DNA of 64,000 nt from Silanimonas sp. (GCF_027531545.1 NZ_JAPZSC010000002.1:176968-240967); one strand, 5' to 3'. Shown: positions 1-9,602, numbered from the stretch's first letter. The notes: generated by a model not told the origin, from the sequence alone. Numbers and translations: made by a program.

Positions 1-2
1 CC

Positions 3-188
3 ACCGTCGTCGGCGAGCGTCCGAAGGTCGGCCCGCATGCGCAGGCCATCCGCGAAACGCTGGCGGCGGATCTCGGCGTCGGCGTTGACGTCGTCTCGGT
101 GAAGGCCACGACCACCGAGAAACTCGGCTTCACCGGTCGCGAAGAAGGCCTTGCCGCCATGGCCGTCGTGCTGCTGGAGCGCGCGTGA
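3..188 (+). CDS. ispF: 2-C-methyl-D-erythritol 2,4-cyclodiphosphate synthase, C-terminal part (cut by window edge)
   Basis: Only the last 61 codons are present; the gene enters from the left edge. The readable peptide contains ERPKVGPH and the IspF signature [16 protein letters not shown], followed by a short hydrophobic tail ending in LLERA. IspF cyclises CDP-methylerythritol diphosphate in the MEP isoprenoid pathway as a trimeric zinc enzyme. The stop codon overlaps the GTG start of truD (GTGA), which suggests translational coupling. The ispF-truD-surE-pcm-nlpD order is the usual gammaproteobacterial one. The identification is firm; the N-terminal metal ligands lie outside the window. Confidence 0.93.
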   Translation, partial: TVVGERPKVGPHAQAIRETLAADLGVGVDVVSVKATTTEKLGFTGREEGLAAMAVVLLERA

Positions 189-1252
189 GCGCCTCGCCGT
201 TCGGCCCGCCGCTTTTCGCCGCCCGCATCAAGGCAACCCCCGAGGACTTCGTCGTCGAGGAGATCGCCACCGAGCCGGCGACCGGGCAGGGCGAACACCT
301 GCAGTTGTGGATCGAGAAGCGTGGCCATGCCACCACCGACATCGTCCAGCGCCTGTGCCGCTGGGCGAACGTGGCGCCGGTGGCGATCGGCTTCGCCGGC
401 CTGAAGGACAAGCAGGCGGTGACGCGCCAGCGCTTCACCGTGCACCTGCCGAAGCGCGTTTCGCCGCCGCTCGACACGCTCGAGGCCGAGGGCCTGCGCG
501 TGGTCGCGCACGACTGGCATGCGCGCAAGCTGCCGCGCGGCGGCCTGGCCGGCAATGCATTCACGATCACGCTGCGTGAGTTGCGCGGTCCGGGCGGCGA
601 CGTGCCTGACGATGCCTTGCGCGCCGCCATCGAAATGCGCCTGCAGTCGATTGCCGATCGCGGCGTGCCGAACCGCTTCGGCGTGCAGCGCTTCGGCCGC
701 TTCGGCGACAACGTCGGGCAGGCCCGGCGGATGTTCGCAGGCGCGAAGGTGGGGCGCGAGACCCGCTCGATGCTGCTCTCGGCCGCGCGCTCCGAGTTGT
801 TCAATCGCGTGCTCGACACGCGCGTCGCCGACGGCAGCTGGGAACGCGCCATCGACGGCGAAGTGTTCATGCTCGATGGCCGAAAGAGCGTGTTCGGCCC
901 CGAGCCGATCACCCCCGAACTCGAGGCCCGCGTGGCCGCGTTCGACCTGCACCCCACCGGCCCGCTGTGGGGTCGTGGTGCGTTGCGGACCACTGGTGCG
1001 GCGAACGCGCTGGAATCCGCCGTCGCCGCCGACGAAGCGGCGCTGTGCAAGGGCCTCGAAGAGGCCGGCTTGTCGCAGGAGCGCCGCGCGCTGCGCGTTC
1101 GCGCGGAGGGGCTGGCCTGGGCGTGGCCGGCTGCCGATGCGTTGGAACTGCGCTTCCGCCTGCCGCCGGGCTGCTACGCCACCGCGGTGCTGGCCGGCCT
1201 GTGCGGTGAGACGGGTGAAGGTGCGGGCGACGCCTTGCCCGACGGCGACTGA
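185..1252 (+). CDS. truD: tRNA pseudouridine(13) synthase TruD
   Basis: A 355-residue protein, close to the usual ~350 for TruD, which makes pseudouridine at position 13 of tRNA-Glu. The catalytic aspartate sits in GLKDKQA at residue 75, and the family motif NRFG is at about residues 163-166. A GTG start is chosen because it overlaps the ispF stop in a GTGA arrangement and gives the expected N-terminus (phenylalanine- and proline-rich, then the DF-VEEI motif near residue 21). The gene ends 13 bases before the convergent Smr gene. No anomalies are visible. Confidence 0.95.
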   Translation: MSASPFGPPLFAARIKATPEDFVVEEIATEPATGQGEHLQLWIEKRGHATTDIVQRLCRWANVAPVAIGFAGLKDKQAVTRQRFTVHLPKRVSPPLDTLEAEGLRVVAHDWHARKLPRGGLAGNAFTITLRELRGPGGDVPDDALRAAIEMRLQSIADRGVPNRFGVQRFGRFGDNVGQARRMFAGAKVGRETRSMLLSAARSELFNRVLDTRVADGSWERAIDGEVFMLDGRKSVFGPEPITPELEARVAAFDLHPTGPLWGRGALRTTGAANALESAVAADEAALCKGLEEAGLSQERRALRVRAEGLAWAWPAADALELRFRLPPGCYATAVLAGLCGETGEGAGDALPDGD

Positions 1253-1265
1253 GTCGGAGGCGGCC

Positions 1266-1853
1266 TCAGGGGCCGCGCAGAAGCACGAGGGTCGCGCCGG
1301 TGCCGCCTTGGGCCGCCGGGGCGGAGGCGAAGGCGAGGACGTCGCCGCGATGGCGCAGCACTCGATCAACCAGCGCCTTCAGCACAGGGCCGGCTTCCGA
1401 GCGCAGACCTTTGCCATGCACGAGCCGCACGCACGGAAACTGCGCGCGCCGGGCTTCACCAAGGAACACCCGCAGCGCCGCCTCGGCTTCGTCGACGCGC
1501 ATCCGGTGCAGGTCGAGTTCGTCCTGCACGGCGAACTCGCCGCGCTTCAGGCGCTTGAGCGTCTGCGGGGGTACCTCGTCGCGGCGGAACTCCAGCACCT
1601 CGCCCATGGCATAGGCCAGGGCGTCGAGCGGCTGGCGCATCGTTTCGCGCAAGGCCTCGGCTTCGTCCTCGTCGTGGCGGCGGGTGTTGGGCTGCGGCTT
1701 GGGCGCCTCGACGGCCGGCGCTTCCGTTTCGATGACCCGCACCGGGCCGATGGCCTCGCGGAACAGGGCCGCGTCGTCGGGTTCGGGCAAGGCGGCCGCG
1801 ACCGGTGCGGGCTTGCGGGTGACGGCCTTGCGGAGGACGCGGGGGATCTTCAT
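1266..1853 (-). CDS. Smr-domain (MutS2-type) protein
   Basis: A 195-residue protein with a basic N-terminus, a linker rich in Pro, Ala and Glu, and a C-terminal Smr domain. The Smr hallmarks are visible: DLHRMRVDEA at about residues 115-125 (the LDLHG-like first motif) and VHGKGLRSE (the HGKG loop) further on. Smr domains act as nicking endonucleases or nucleic-acid binders; no specific role is known for short stand-alone members. The ATG at 1853 is preferred because it yields a basic MKIPRVLRK start; an upstream ATG at 1916 would overlap the surE promoter region. It lies divergent to surE and convergent to truD. Confidence 0.85.
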   Translation of the reverse strand: MKIPRVLRKAVTRKPAPVAAALPEPDDAALFREAIGPVRVIETEAPAVEAPKPQPNTRRHDEDEAEALRETMRQPLDALAYAMGEVLEFRRDEVPPQTLKRLKRGEFAVQDELDLHRMRVDEAEAALRVFLGEARRAQFPCVRLVHGKGLRSEAGPVLKALVDRVLRHRGDVLAFASAPAAQGGTGATLVLLRGP

Positions 1854-1907
1854 CGCCGCATAGGCTAGCCGAAGCGCTGCGAGCGCGGCATCGACGCCGC
1901 TGGCATT

Positions 1908-1916
1908 CGCTATCAT
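1908..1916 (+). promoter_or_regulatory. candidate -10 box for surE
   Basis: The sequence GCTATCAT (TATCAT core at about 1911-1916) lies 26 bases before the surE ATG. No convincing -35 hexamer is seen at the right distance, so this is a -10-only prediction. A similar TATCAT box precedes rlmE in this window. Confidence 0.35.
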
Positions 1917-1941
1917 GGCGGCTCGCTCCAGTGGGGATTCC

Positions 1942-2718
1942 ATGCGCGTTCTGGTCAGCAACGATGACGGTGTCGATGCACCCGGCATCCACGCCCTTGC
2001 CGAAGGGCTCAAGGCCGCCGGTCACGCGGTCACCGTCGTCGCCCCGGACCGCGACCGCAGCGGCGCCAGCAATTCGCTCACGCTCGACATGCCGATCCGC
2101 GCCAAGCGGATCCGCGACGGCGTCTACAGCGTGGCCGGCACGCCGACCGACTGCGTGCATCTCGCCCTCGCCGGCATGCTCGACGAGCAGCCCGACATCG
2201 TCGTCTCCGGCATCAACAATGCCGCCAACCTCGGCGACGACGTCATCTACTCGGGCACGGTCGCCGCGGCGATGGAGGGGCGCTTCCTCGGCCTGCCCGC
2301 CATCGCGATGTCGCTGGTGACGCGCGACCACCAAGGCCTGCACTTCGACACCGCGGCGCGCGTCGCCGTCGAGCTCGTGGCGCGCCTCGTGGCCGACCCG
2401 CTGCCGGCCGACACCATCCTCAACGTCAACGTGCCGGATCGTGCCTGGGCCGACGTCGCCGGTTTCGAAGTGACGCGCCTCGGCCACCGCCATCGCGCCG
2501 AGCCCTGCGTGGCGCAGACCGACCCGCGCGGCCGCCCGGTCTGGTGGATCGGCCCCGCCGGCCCCGAGCAGGACGCCGGCCCCGGCACCGATTTCGACGC
2601 GCTGAAGCGCGGCTTCGTCTCGATCACCCCCATCCATGTCGACCTGACGCGCTACCAGGCGCTGGAGACCGTCGCCGGTTGGGTGGGGGGACTGGCCAAG
2701 GGCTTGGCGCGCGAATGA
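1942..2718 (+). CDS. surE: 5'/3'-nucleotidase SurE
   Basis: A 258-residue survival protein SurE, a metal-dependent nucleoside monophosphate phosphatase. The metal-binding NDDG motif is at residues 7-10 ([10 protein letters not shown]), and the second metal/active-site block [13 protein letters not shown] is near residue 91. The start at 1942 is used because the protein normally begins MRVL-SNDDG; an in-frame ATG 27 bases upstream would add nine unusual residues. The stop overlaps the pcm start as ATGA. surE and pcm form a classic stationary-phase repair pair. Confidence 0.95.
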   Translation: MRVLVSNDDGVDAPGIHALAEGLKAAGHAVTVVAPDRDRSGASNSLTLDMPIRAKRIRDGVYSVAGTPTDCVHLALAGMLDEQPDIVVSGINNAANLGDDVIYSGTVAAAMEGRFLGLPAIAMSLVTRDHQGLHFDTAARVAVELVARLVADPLPADTILNVNVPDRAWADVAGFEVTRLGHRHRAEPCVAQTDPRGRPVWWIGPAGPEQDAGPGTDFDALKRGFVSITPIHVDLTRYQALETVAGWVGGLAKGLARE

Positions 2719-3392
2719 CCACGCCGTTGAAACTCGCCCCGCGCGCCGTCCCCGGCGTCGGCATGACCGGCCAACGGGCGGTGGAACGCCTGTTGCAGCG
2801 CCTGCGCGAGCAGGGCATCACCGACGAGCGCGTGCTGCGCGCCATCGGCAGCGTGCCGCGCCACCAGTTCATCGACGAGGCGCTGGCCAGCCGCGCCTAC
2901 GAGGACACCGCGCTGCCGATCGGCCGCGGCCAGACCATCTCGCAGCCGTGGGTGGTCGCGCGCATGACCGAGGCCTTGGTCGAACGCGGCCTGCCGAAGC
3001 GCCTGCTCGAAGTTGGCACCGGCAGCGGCTACCAAGCCGCCGTGCTCGCCGCGCTCGGCATCGAGGTGTTCACCGTCGAGCGCATCGACGAGCTGTTGCG
3101 CGATGCGCGTCGCCGCTTCCGCCAGCTGTCGCTCGACATCCGGTCGCGCCATGACGACGGCCGCCTCGGCTGGCCGGAGCATGGCCCGTTCGACGGCATC
3201 ATTGTCACCGCCGGTGGTGCGGCCCTCGAGGCGCCATTGCTCGAACAGCTCGCGCCGGGCGGCACGCTCGTCGCGCCGGTCGGCGGCGCCAGTGCGCAGC
3301 GCCTGCTGCGCCTGCGTCGCGAAGGCGACACCATCGAACAGGACGATCTGGGCGGCGTGGTCTTCGTGCCCTTGTTGTCGGGAGTGCAGTGA
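2715..3392 (+). CDS. pcm: protein-L-isoaspartate(D-aspartate) O-methyltransferase
   Basis: A 225-residue cytosolic methyltransferase that repairs isoaspartyl residues with S-adenosylmethionine. The SAM-binding motif I is [13 protein letters not shown] (about residues 97-109), preceded by the family block [14 protein letters not shown] (about 70-84). The ATG overlaps the surE stop (ATGA), so the two are probably translationally coupled. The gene ends overlapping nlpD in TGATG. Its length and motifs match the family. Confidence 0.94.
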   Translation: MTTPLKLAPRAVPGVGMTGQRAVERLLQRLREQGITDERVLRAIGSVPRHQFIDEALASRAYEDTALPIGRGQTISQPWVVARMTEALVERGLPKRLLEVGTGSGYQAAVLAALGIEVFTVERIDELLRDARRRFRQLSLDIRSRHDDGRLGWPEHGPFDGIIVTAGGAALEAPLLEQLAPGGTLVAPVGGASAQRLLRLRREGDTIEQDDLGGVVFVPLLSGVQ

Positions 3393-4438
3393 TGCGGAAT
3401 CGGAATCCGGCCGTTGGCGCCCTGCGCGGCATCGCGCTGTCGGCGGCAGCCCTGCTGCTGGCCGCCTGTGCCAGCACGACCGTGGTGCGCGAAGAGGCCG
3501 CACCGCGCCCCATCTACACCGATGCGAGGCCGGCCAGGGCAGCGGCCTCGACCGCGCCGCGCGGCCCCTCCCATGTGGTGCAGACCGGCGACACCTTGTA
3601 CGGCATCGCATTCCGCAACAGCCTCGACTGGCGTGAAGTCGCGCGTTGGAACGGCATCGGCGAGCCCTTCGTGATCAAGCCCGGCCAGGTGCTCCGCCTG
3701 AGCGAACCGCGGCGCACGACGACGCGCCCTGCGGCTTCCAGCCCGTCTTCCGCGCCGGCGGCACCCGCGGTCGCCTCGGGGCCGCCGCCGATGCCGCGTG
3801 GACCGGCGGGGTCCTCGGGCCCGGTCGTTCCGACGACGGCGGCCACGTCGGCACCGCCTCCCCGTCCGGTGAGGGCCCCCGTCTCCACGCCGGTGAATCC
3901 GCCGACGCGCACACCCACAGCACCGGTGGCCTCCACGACGCCTACGTCGACGTCCGTTCCGGCCTCCAATCCCGGGCCCCGGCCTTCGCCCGCGGTTGCC
4001 GCACCGGCCCCGGTGGTGGTGCCGGCCTCGACGCCGACCGGTCCCGCCGGCACGTCGGCCTTCCGCGTCGGGCAGTGGCAGTGGCCGACGCAGGGTCAGG
4101 TGATCTCCCGCTATGCCGAGGGCGACAAGGCGCGGCAGGGCATCGCCATCGCCGGCACCGCCGGGCAGCCGGTGCGCGCTGCGGCCGCGGGGACCGTCGT
4201 GTATTCCGGCGCCGGGCTCGTGGGCTACGGCGAGCTCATCATCATCAAGCACAACGACGAGTGGCTCTCGGCTTACGGCCACAACCGCCGTCGTCTCGTC
4301 GCGGAGGGCGCGAACATCAGCGCCGGGCAGCAGATCGCCGAACTGGGCCGCACGGGCACCAGCCGCGACATGCTGCATTTCGAGATCCGCCGGAACGGCA
4401 AGCCGGTCGATCCGACCCCGCTGCTGCCTCGGCGCTGA
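3392..4438 (+). CDS. nlpD: NlpD-type murein hydrolase activator lipoprotein (LysM + degenerate M23)
   Basis: A 348-residue outer-membrane lipoprotein. The signal ends in a lipobox LAAC with the lipidated Cys at residue 26. A LysM peptidoglycan-binding domain occupies about residues 54-98, followed by a long Pro/Thr/Ala linker to about 225 and an M23/LytM domain to the end. The LytM domain is degenerate: the first metal-binding His/Asp block reads RQGIAIAG and the last reads LHFEIR instead of HxH. It therefore probably activates amidases for septal murein cleavage rather than cutting murein itself, as in E. coli NlpD. ATG 3392 is preferred over GTG 3389. No rpoS follows. Confidence 0.9.
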   Translation: MRNRNPAVGALRGIALSAAALLLAACASTTVVREEAAPRPIYTDARPARAAASTAPRGPSHVVQTGDTLYGIAFRNSLDWREVARWNGIGEPFVIKPGQVLRLSEPRRTTTRPAASSPSSAPAAPAVASGPPPMPRGPAGSSGPVVPTTAATSAPPPRPVRAPVSTPVNPPTRTPTAPVASTTPTSTSVPASNPGPRPSPAVAAPAPVVVPASTPTGPAGTSAFRVGQWQWPTQGQVISRYAEGDKARQGIAIAGTAGQPVRAAAAGTVVYSGAGLVGYGELIIIKHNDEWLSAYGHNRRRLVAEGANISAGQQIAELGRTGTSRDMLHFEIRRNGKPVDPTPLLPRR

Positions 4439-4456
4439 GCGCCGGCGGGCGGCGCG

Positions 4457-4840
4457 TCAGGCGCCGGGGTCGATCAGGAAGGCCGCGACGACCTTGCGGC
4501 CTTCGCCGGCCAGCACCGCGAAGGTGCGCGCCGCCGCCGAATTCACCATCGGTTCGAAGCCGATGCCGCGCGTCAGGGCCGCGGCCATGACGGCAGGGGC
4601 GGGGAACGCATGGCGCGTACCGGTGCCGAGCAGGATCACCGTCGGCTGCAGGGCGAACAGGGCCTCGAGGTCGCTGGGCTGCAGGTCGGCCACGTTTCGC
4701 GGCCGCCAGCCTTCGACGAGCTGGTCGCCGGACACGATGAAGCTGGCATCGAAGCGGGTGTCATTGATCGTCACCCGGCCCTCGGCGTCGACGCCGCGGG
4801 GCACGAAGCGGAAATCGGGCTGCTCCTGGGCGAGCGGCAT
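4457..4840 (-). CDS. Mth938-like (DUF498) domain protein
   Basis: A 127-residue protein of the Mth938/NDUFAF3-like family, a compact alpha/beta fold of unknown bacterial function. Supporting blocks are the central IVSGDQLVEGWRP, the ILLGTGT loop and the C-terminal GFEPM-NS-AARTFAVLAGEGR-VVAAF segment typical of the family. It starts three bases after the yhbY stop on the same strand and is probably co-transcribed with it. The assignment to the family is good; the biochemical role is unknown. Confidence 0.8.
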   Translation of the reverse strand: MPLAQEQPDFRFVPRGVDAEGRVTINDTRFDASFIVSGDQLVEGWRPRNVADLQPSDLEALFALQPTVILLGTGTRHAFPAPAVMAAALTRGIGFEPMVNSAAARTFAVLAGEGRKVVAAFLIDPGA

Positions 4841-4843
4841 GGC

Positions 4844-5146
4844 TCAGCGCGGCAGGGCGATCAGCGGCTTGTCGGTGCGCGGCTTGAACATCACGGCGAT
4901 GTTGCCGATCCGCGCGATCAGCGCGGCATCTGCCGCGTCCGCCAGGGTGGCGATGGCGAGGTCGCGGGCCTCGCGGTCCTCCGCGGCCACCTTCACCTTG
5001 ATCAACTCATGGATCTGCAGGGCGCTCACGGTCTCGGCCACCAGACCGTCGGTCACGCCTTTGCCGCCCACCAGGATCACCGGCTTCAGGTCGTGGGCCA
5101 GCCCGCGCAGGTAGCGCTTCTGGGCGGCGGTGAGGGCGATGGGCAT
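4844..5146 (-). CDS. yhbY: YhbY-type CRM-domain RNA-binding protein
   Basis: A 100-residue single CRM domain protein that associates with pre-50S ribosomes in E. coli. The family motifs are clear: LTAAQKRYLRGLAHDLKP, VGGKGVTDGL, the helix ALQIHELIKVKV and the C-terminal GNIAVMFKP. It is divergent from rlmE, a common genome neighbour, since both act on the 50S subunit and 23S rRNA. The 92-base gap between them carries promoters for both directions. Confidence 0.9.
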   Translation of the reverse strand: MPIALTAAQKRYLRGLAHDLKPVILVGGKGVTDGLVAETVSALQIHELIKVKVAAEDREARDLAIATLADAADAALIARIGNIAVMFKPRTDKPLIALPR

Positions 5147-5207
5147 GGCGGGAACCTTCGGCGGCAGCAGGACCTTCGGCCCGGGGCGGCCCGAAGGGCG
5201 CGCAGGG

Positions 5208-5213
5208 TATCAT
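5208..5213 (+). promoter_or_regulatory. candidate -10 box for rlmE-ftsH
   Basis: TATCAT lies 25 bases upstream of the rlmE ATG in the yhbY/rlmE divergent gap. An imperfect inverted repeat with CCTTCGG and CCGAAGG arms (about 5173-5197) sits just upstream and would be a candidate operator or shared-promoter structure. No clear -35 is seen. Confidence 0.35.
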
Positions 5214-5238
5214 GGGGGGCCTTCCCCACGGCGGCACC

Positions 5239-5874
5239 ATGGCCACCCGCAGCAAGTCCAGCCAGCGCTGGCTCAAGGAACACTTCAGTGACCCCTTCGT
5301 GAAGAAGGCGCAGGCCGAAGGACTGCGTTCGCGCGCGGCCTACAAGCTGGAGGAGCTGCTCGAACGTGACCAGCTGCTGAAGTCGGGGATGACCATCGTC
5401 GACCTCGGTGCCGCCCCCGGCGGCTGGTCGCAGCTGGCCCGCAAGCAGCTCGGCGACCGCGGGCGCGTGGTCGCGCTGGACATCCTCGACATGCCGCCGA
5501 TCGCCGGCGTCGATTTCCTTCACGGTGATTTCAGGGAGCCGGAAACACTGTCGCAGCTGGAAGCCCTCTTGGCGGGTGCGCCGGTCGACCTTGTGCTTTC
5601 CGACATGGCCCCCAACATGAGTGGCGTGGCCGTCACCGACCAGGCGCGGGCGATGCATCTGTCCGAGCTCGCGCTGGATTTCTGCGACGGCCACCTGAAA
5701 CGCGGCGGCGCCTTCCTCATCAAGCTGTTCATGGGGGTCGGCTTCGACGATTACGTACGGCAACTGCGCACTCGCTTCGAGCGCGTGGTGATCCGCAAGC
5801 CCGAGGCGTCGCGCAAGCGGTCGACCGAGGTGTATGCGCTGGCGACCGCCAAGCGCGAAGGACCGATGAAATGA
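5239..5874 (+). CDS. rlmE: 23S rRNA (uridine(2552)-2'-O)-methyltransferase RlmE
   Basis: A 211-residue FtsJ/RrmJ-type enzyme that methylates U2552 of 23S rRNA in the 50S subunit. The SAM motif is [11 protein letters not shown] (about residues 56-66). The catalytic K-D-K-E set is visible, with the first Lys in the [14 protein letters not shown] region, the Asp in [10 protein letters not shown] and the second Lys in FLIKLFMG. The ATG at 5239 is preferred because the family starts just before RSKSSQRWL; the upstream ATG at 5212 would add nine Gly-rich residues. The stop overlaps ftsH as ATGA, the conserved rlmE-ftsH pair. Confidence 0.94.
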   Translation: MATRSKSSQRWLKEHFSDPFVKKAQAEGLRSRAAYKLEELLERDQLLKSGMTIVDLGAAPGGWSQLARKQLGDRGRVVALDILDMPPIAGVDFLHGDFREPETLSQLEALLAGAPVDLVLSDMAPNMSGVAVTDQARAMHLSELALDFCDGHLKRGGAFLIKLFMGVGFDDYVRQLRTRFERVVIRKPEASRKRSTEVYALATAKREGPMK

Positions 5875-7778
5875 ACGATCTCGCCCGCAACCTCCTCCTC
5901 TGGCTCGTCGTCGCCGTCGTGCTGGCGATGGTGTTCCAGAACTTCTCCGGTGGCCCGAGCGCGGGGCGCGACATCGCGTACAGCGAGTTCATCGAGGAGG
6001 TCCGCGGCGGCAACATCCAGAAGGTCGAGATCGAGGCGGACCGCGTGACCACGCGCGTCACCCGGAAGAACGGCGAGACCTTCGTCACCTTCAAACCGGA
6101 AGACCGCGACCTCACCAACGAACTGCTGGCGAAGGGCATCACCTTCACCCAGGAGCCGCCGCCGCAGAACAGCTTCTTCCTGTCCCTGCTGGTCAGCCTG
6201 CTGCCTGTGCTGCTGCTCGTCGGCGTGTGGGTCTACTTCATGCGCCAGATGCAGCAGGGTGGCGGCAAGGGCGCGATGAGCTTCGGCCGTTCGAAGGCCA
6301 AGCTGATGAGCGAGGATCAGATCAAGGTCACCTTCGCCGACGTCGCCGGCTGCGACGAGGCGAAGGAAGAAGTCGGCGAACTCGTTGAGTTCCTGCGCGA
6401 CCCGGGCAAGTTCCAGAAGCTCGGCGGCAAGATCCCGCGCGGCGTGCTGATGGTCGGCCCGCCGGGTACCGGCAAGACCCTGCTGGCCCGCGCCATCGCC
6501 GGCGAGGCCAAGGTGCCGTTCTTCAGCATCTCCGGTTCGGATTTCGTCGAGATGTTCGTCGGCGTCGGTGCGAGCCGCGTGCGCGACATGTTCGACACCG
6601 CCAAGAAGCACGCGCCCTGCATCATCTTCATCGATGAAATCGATGCGGTCGGCCGCCATCGCGGTGCCGGCCTCGGCGGCGGCCACGACGAGCGCGAGCA
6701 GACCCTCAACCAGATGCTGGTCGAGATGGACGGTTTCGAAGGTGGTGAAGGCGTGATCGTGATCGCGGCCACCAACCGCCCCGACGTGCTCGACCCGGCC
6801 CTGCTGCGTCCGGGCCGCTTCGACCGTCAGGTGGTCGTCGGCCTGCCGGACGTCAAGGGCCGCGAGCAGATCCTGAAGGTGCACATGCGCAAGGTGCCGC
6901 TGGCCGATGACGTCGTGCCCATGACCATCGCGCGTGGCACGCCGGGCTTCTCGGGCGCCGACCTCGCCAACCTCGTCAACGAGGCCGCGCTGTTCGCCGC
7001 GCGCGAGAACGGCAAGCTCGTCCGCATGGAGCACTTCGACAAGGCTCGCGACAAGATCCTGATGGGCGCCGAGCGCCGTTCGATGGCGATGAGCGAGGAT
7101 GAGAAGAAGCTCACCGCCTTCCACGAGGCCGGCCATGCCATCGTCGGGCGCGTCGTGCCCGACCACGACCCGGTCTACAAAGTGACGATCATCCCGCGCG
7201 GCCGCGCGCTGGGCGTCACGATGTACCTGCCCGAGGGCGACCGCTACAGCTACAACAAGGTCCACATCGAGTCGATGCTGTGCTCGCTGTATGGCGGCCG
7301 CGTGGCCGAAGAGCTGATCTTCGGCGCGGACAAGGTCACCACGGGCGCGTCCAACGACATCGAGCGCGCCACCAAGATGGCCCGCAACATGGTCACCAAG
7401 TGGGGCCTTTCGGACGAGCTCGGTCCGATCGCGTACGCCGAGGACGAAGGCGAGGTGTTCCTGGGTCGCAGCGTCTCGCAGACGAAGAACGTCTCGGACG
7501 AGACCGCCCGCCGGATCGACGAGGTCGTGCGCGGCATCCTCGACCGGGCCTATGCCCGCTCGAAGCAGATCCTCACCGACAACATGGACAAGCTCCATGT
7601 CATGGCCGAGGCGCTGCTGACCTACGAGACCATCGACGCGCAGCAGATCGACGCCATCATGGAGGGCCGTCGTCCGGGCCCGCCGGCGGATTGGGGCAAG
7701 GCCGGCAATGCGCCCGTCAAGGACAACGACGGCCCCTCGGCGGGGGCCCCGCTGGGCCCGGCGGCTCCGCAGGCTTGA
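5871..7778 (+). CDS. ftsH: ATP-dependent zinc metalloprotease FtsH
   Basis: A 635-residue inner-membrane AAA+ protease. It has an N-terminal TM helix at about residues 7-24, a small periplasmic domain and a second TM near 100-121. The Walker A GPPGTGKT is at about 196-203 and the Walker B reads [11 protein letters not shown]. The zinc site HEAGH is at 418-422. FtsH degrades membrane and regulatory proteins and is modulated by HflK/HflC, which are encoded about 8 kb downstream here. It overlaps rlmE by four bases. The C-terminal tail is Pro/Gly-rich and dispensable-looking. Confidence 0.97.
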   Translation: MNDLARNLLLWLVVAVVLAMVFQNFSGGPSAGRDIAYSEFIEEVRGGNIQKVEIEADRVTTRVTRKNGETFVTFKPEDRDLTNELLAKGITFTQEPPPQNSFFLSLLVSLLPVLLLVGVWVYFMRQMQQGGGKGAMSFGRSKAKLMSEDQIKVTFADVAGCDEAKEEVGELVEFLRDPGKFQKLGGKIPRGVLMVGPPGTGKTLLARAIAGEAKVPFFSISGSDFVEMFVGVGASRVRDMFDTAKKHAPCIIFIDEIDAVGRHRGAGLGGGHDEREQTLNQMLVEMDGFEGGEGVIVIAATNRPDVLDPALLRPGRFDRQVVVGLPDVKGREQILKVHMRKVPLADDVVPMTIARGTPGFSGADLANLVNEAALFAARENGKLVRMEHFDKARDKILMGAERRSMAMSEDEKKLTAFHEAGHAIVGRVVPDHDPVYKVTIIPRGRALGVTMYLPEGDRYSYNKVHIESMLCSLYGGRVAEELIFGADKVTTGASNDIERATKMARNMVTKWGLSDELGPIAYAEDEGEVFLGRSVSQTKNVSDETARRIDEVVRGILDRAYARSKQILTDNMDKLHVMAEALLTYETIDAQQIDAIMEGRRPGPPADWGKAGNAPVKDNDGPSAGAPLGPAAPQA

Positions 7779-8017
7779 TCGCCTCCGACCGCTCACCGCC
7801 GTTGGTCGACGCCGCGGCGGTGCTGCGCGTATCGCGGCGCAATCGCCTCCGCGGCGCGGTGGGCGGTGGCTTGGTGGGCAGCGGCTTCGCCGCCCTCGCG
7901 GTCTCGGGATTGAACCTTTGGCTGGGCAAGCCGGCGTTGTTGGTGTGGGCAGGCCTGCTCCTGGGCCTGCCCATGGCCATCCTCGGTAGCTGGTTGATCC
8001 TGAAGATCGGCGATTAG
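7775..8017 (+). CDS. small two-helix membrane protein, unknown function
   Basis: Eighty residues starting at a TTG that overlaps the ftsH stop as TTGA; no ATG or GTG is available in frame nearby, so the start is inferred from this coupling. Two hydrophobic stretches, about residues 30-47 ([17 protein letters not shown]) and 54-75 ([20 protein letters not shown]), predict a helical hairpin in the inner membrane. A basic segment before the first helix suggests a cytosolic N-terminus. Nothing identifies its function; the overlap suggests co-expression with ftsH. Confidence 0.5.
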   Translation: MIASDRSPPLVDAAAVLRVSRRNRLRGAVGGGLVGSGFAALAVSGLNLWLGKPALLVWAGLLLGLPMAILGSWLILKIGD

Positions 8018-8080
8018 CTACGGGCTTGTGGATGCCGGGCGCAGCGGCGAGCATGGCGCTCCGTTCCTTGAGCTTGTCCG

Positions 8081-8665
8081 ATGCAATTTCCCTTGCACAT
8101 CGCCTTCAAGCGCATCGCGCTCTCGCCGCAGATCCGCGTCAACGACGCGCGCGGCACCCTCACCCATTACGTCAAGCAGAAGCTCTTCAAGTTGAAGGAG
8201 AGCGTCACCGTCTTCGCCGACGAGGCGCAGACGCGCCGGCTCTTCGAGATCCGCGCCGACCGCATGCTCGATTTCAACGCGGCCTATCGCATCGCCGACG
8301 CCTCGGGCAAGCCGATCGGCGTCGTGCGTCGGCACGGCATGCGCTCGCTGTGGCGCGCCCACTACGAGATCCAGGCCGCCGACGGCCTGCTGCTGACCGT
8401 CAGCGAGGAGAATCCGTGGGTGAAGGTGCTGGATGGACTCGTCTCCGACCTGCCGATCATCGGGCTGTTCGCCGGCTATTGGTTCCACCCGGCCTACCTG
8501 CTCAAGGACCGCAACGGCACCTTGGTGATGCGCGTGCAGAAGGTGCCCGCGCTGATGGAAGGCCGCTATCGCATCGACGAGCACGCGGCATTGGACGGTG
8601 AGGCGCGCGATGCCGTCCTGCAGGGCATCTTCATGACCCTGCTGCTCGAGCGCACCCGCGGCTGA
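8081..8665 (+). CDS. LURP-one-like (Tubby C-terminal-like fold) protein
   Basis: A 194-residue soluble protein with alternating beta-strand segments. The pattern of repeated strand blocks (YVKQKLFKLKESVTVF, RLFEIRADR, AYRIADASGKPIGVVRR, AHYEI, AYLLKDRNGTLVMRVQK) resembles LURP-one-related/scramblase-like proteins of the Tubby C-terminal clan. A hydrophobic turn near residues 122-132 may insert in or touch a membrane. The biochemical role in bacteria is unknown. It sits between ftsH and folP. The family call is by pattern only. Confidence 0.6.
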   Translation: MQFPLHIAFKRIALSPQIRVNDARGTLTHYVKQKLFKLKESVTVFADEAQTRRLFEIRADRMLDFNAAYRIADASGKPIGVVRRHGMRSLWRAHYEIQAADGLLLTVSEENPWVKVLDGLVSDLPIIGLFAGYWFHPAYLLKDRNGTLVMRVQKVPALMEGRYRIDEHAALDGEARDAVLQGIFMTLLLERTRG

Positions 8666-8684
8666 TCCCACCCGAGGGGAATCC

Positions 8685-9590
8685 ATGATGTTCGGCATCG
8701 ACACCGTCCCCACCATCGATTGCGCCGGCCGTGTGCTGCGGCTGGATCGCCCCCGGGTGATGGGCATCGTCAACGTCACCCCTGACTCGTTCTCCGACGG
8801 GGGCCGCCACGCGACCGTCGAGGCCGCCGTCGCGCACGGGCTTCGGCTGGTGGACGAGGGTGCCGACGTGCTCGATGTGGGCGGCGAATCGACGCGGCCC
8901 GGGGCCGAGCCGGTCGACGAAGCCGCCGAGCTCGCCCGCGTCCTGCCCGTGGTGGAGGCGCTGGTGGCGAAGACGGACGTACCGATTTCCATCGACACCA
9001 CGAAGCCCGGCGTGATGCGTGCAGCGCTGGCCGCGGGCGCCGGCATGGTGAACGACGTGATGGCGCTTCGCGCGGAAGGCGCGATCGAGGCGGTGGCGGC
9101 GTCGAAAGCCGCCGTCGTGCTGATGCACATGGCCGGCGAGCCGCGGACGATGCAACAGGCACCGGCCTACGACGACGTGGTCGGCGACGTGCACCGCTTC
9201 CTGGCCGAACGCGTGTTCGCCTGCGAGATGTCGGGCATCGACAAGCGGCGCATCGTCATCGATCCCGGTTTCGGTTTCGGCAAGGCGCTCGAACACAACC
9301 TCGCGCTGCTGGCGCAGCTCCGGCGCTTCACCGAGATCGGCGTGCCGGTGCTGGCGGGGCTGTCGCGGAAGTCGAGCCTCGGCCAGATCACCGGGCGTGA
9401 GGTCGGGGATCGCTTGGCCGCTTCGGTGGCCGCGCACCTGATCGCCGTGCAGAACGGCGCGATGCTGGTGCGCGTGCATGAAGTGGCGGCGACCGTCGAC
9501 GCACTGAAGGTGTGGGCGGCCGTGGCCACCGTGCCGACGCCGCGGGGCAAGCCGGCGGCGCCGTCGATCCGCTGGTCTGACGACGAGTAA
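8685..9590 (+). CDS. folP: dihydropteroate synthase
   Basis: A 301-residue TIM-barrel enzyme that joins p-aminobenzoate to dihydropterin pyrophosphate in folate synthesis and is the sulfonamide target. Signatures present are MGIVNVTPDSFSDGG (pterin/diphosphate loop), DVGGESTRPGAEPV, ISIDTTKPGVM, VLMHMAGEP, the block IDPGFGFGK and SRKSSLG near the end. A GAGGGGA ribosome-binding site lies a few bases before the start; ATG 8685 and ATG 8688 are both possible. folP commonly follows ftsH, here separated by two extra genes. Confidence 0.95.
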   Translation: MMFGIDTVPTIDCAGRVLRLDRPRVMGIVNVTPDSFSDGGRHATVEAAVAHGLRLVDEGADVLDVGGESTRPGAEPVDEAAELARVLPVVEALVAKTDVPISIDTTKPGVMRAALAAGAGMVNDVMALRAEGAIEAVAASKAAVVLMHMAGEPRTMQQAPAYDDVVGDVHRFLAERVFACEMSGIDKRRIVIDPGFGFGKALEHNLALLAQLRRFTEIGVPVLAGLSRKSSLGQITGREVGDRLAASVAAHLIAVQNGAMLVRVHEVAATVDALKVWAAVATVPTPRGKPAAPSIRWSDDE

Positions 9591-9602
9591 GCGGCGCGTC
9601 GC

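Noticed and set aside
5751..8054. Very long open frames antisense to ftsH, and similar ones antisense to gcvP, dnaE2, pheT and pilY1
   Set aside because: They mirror high-GC codon usage of the true genes, have low-complexity His/Arg/Asp/Val composition and no domain pattern; the opposite strand carries unmistakable conserved proteins.
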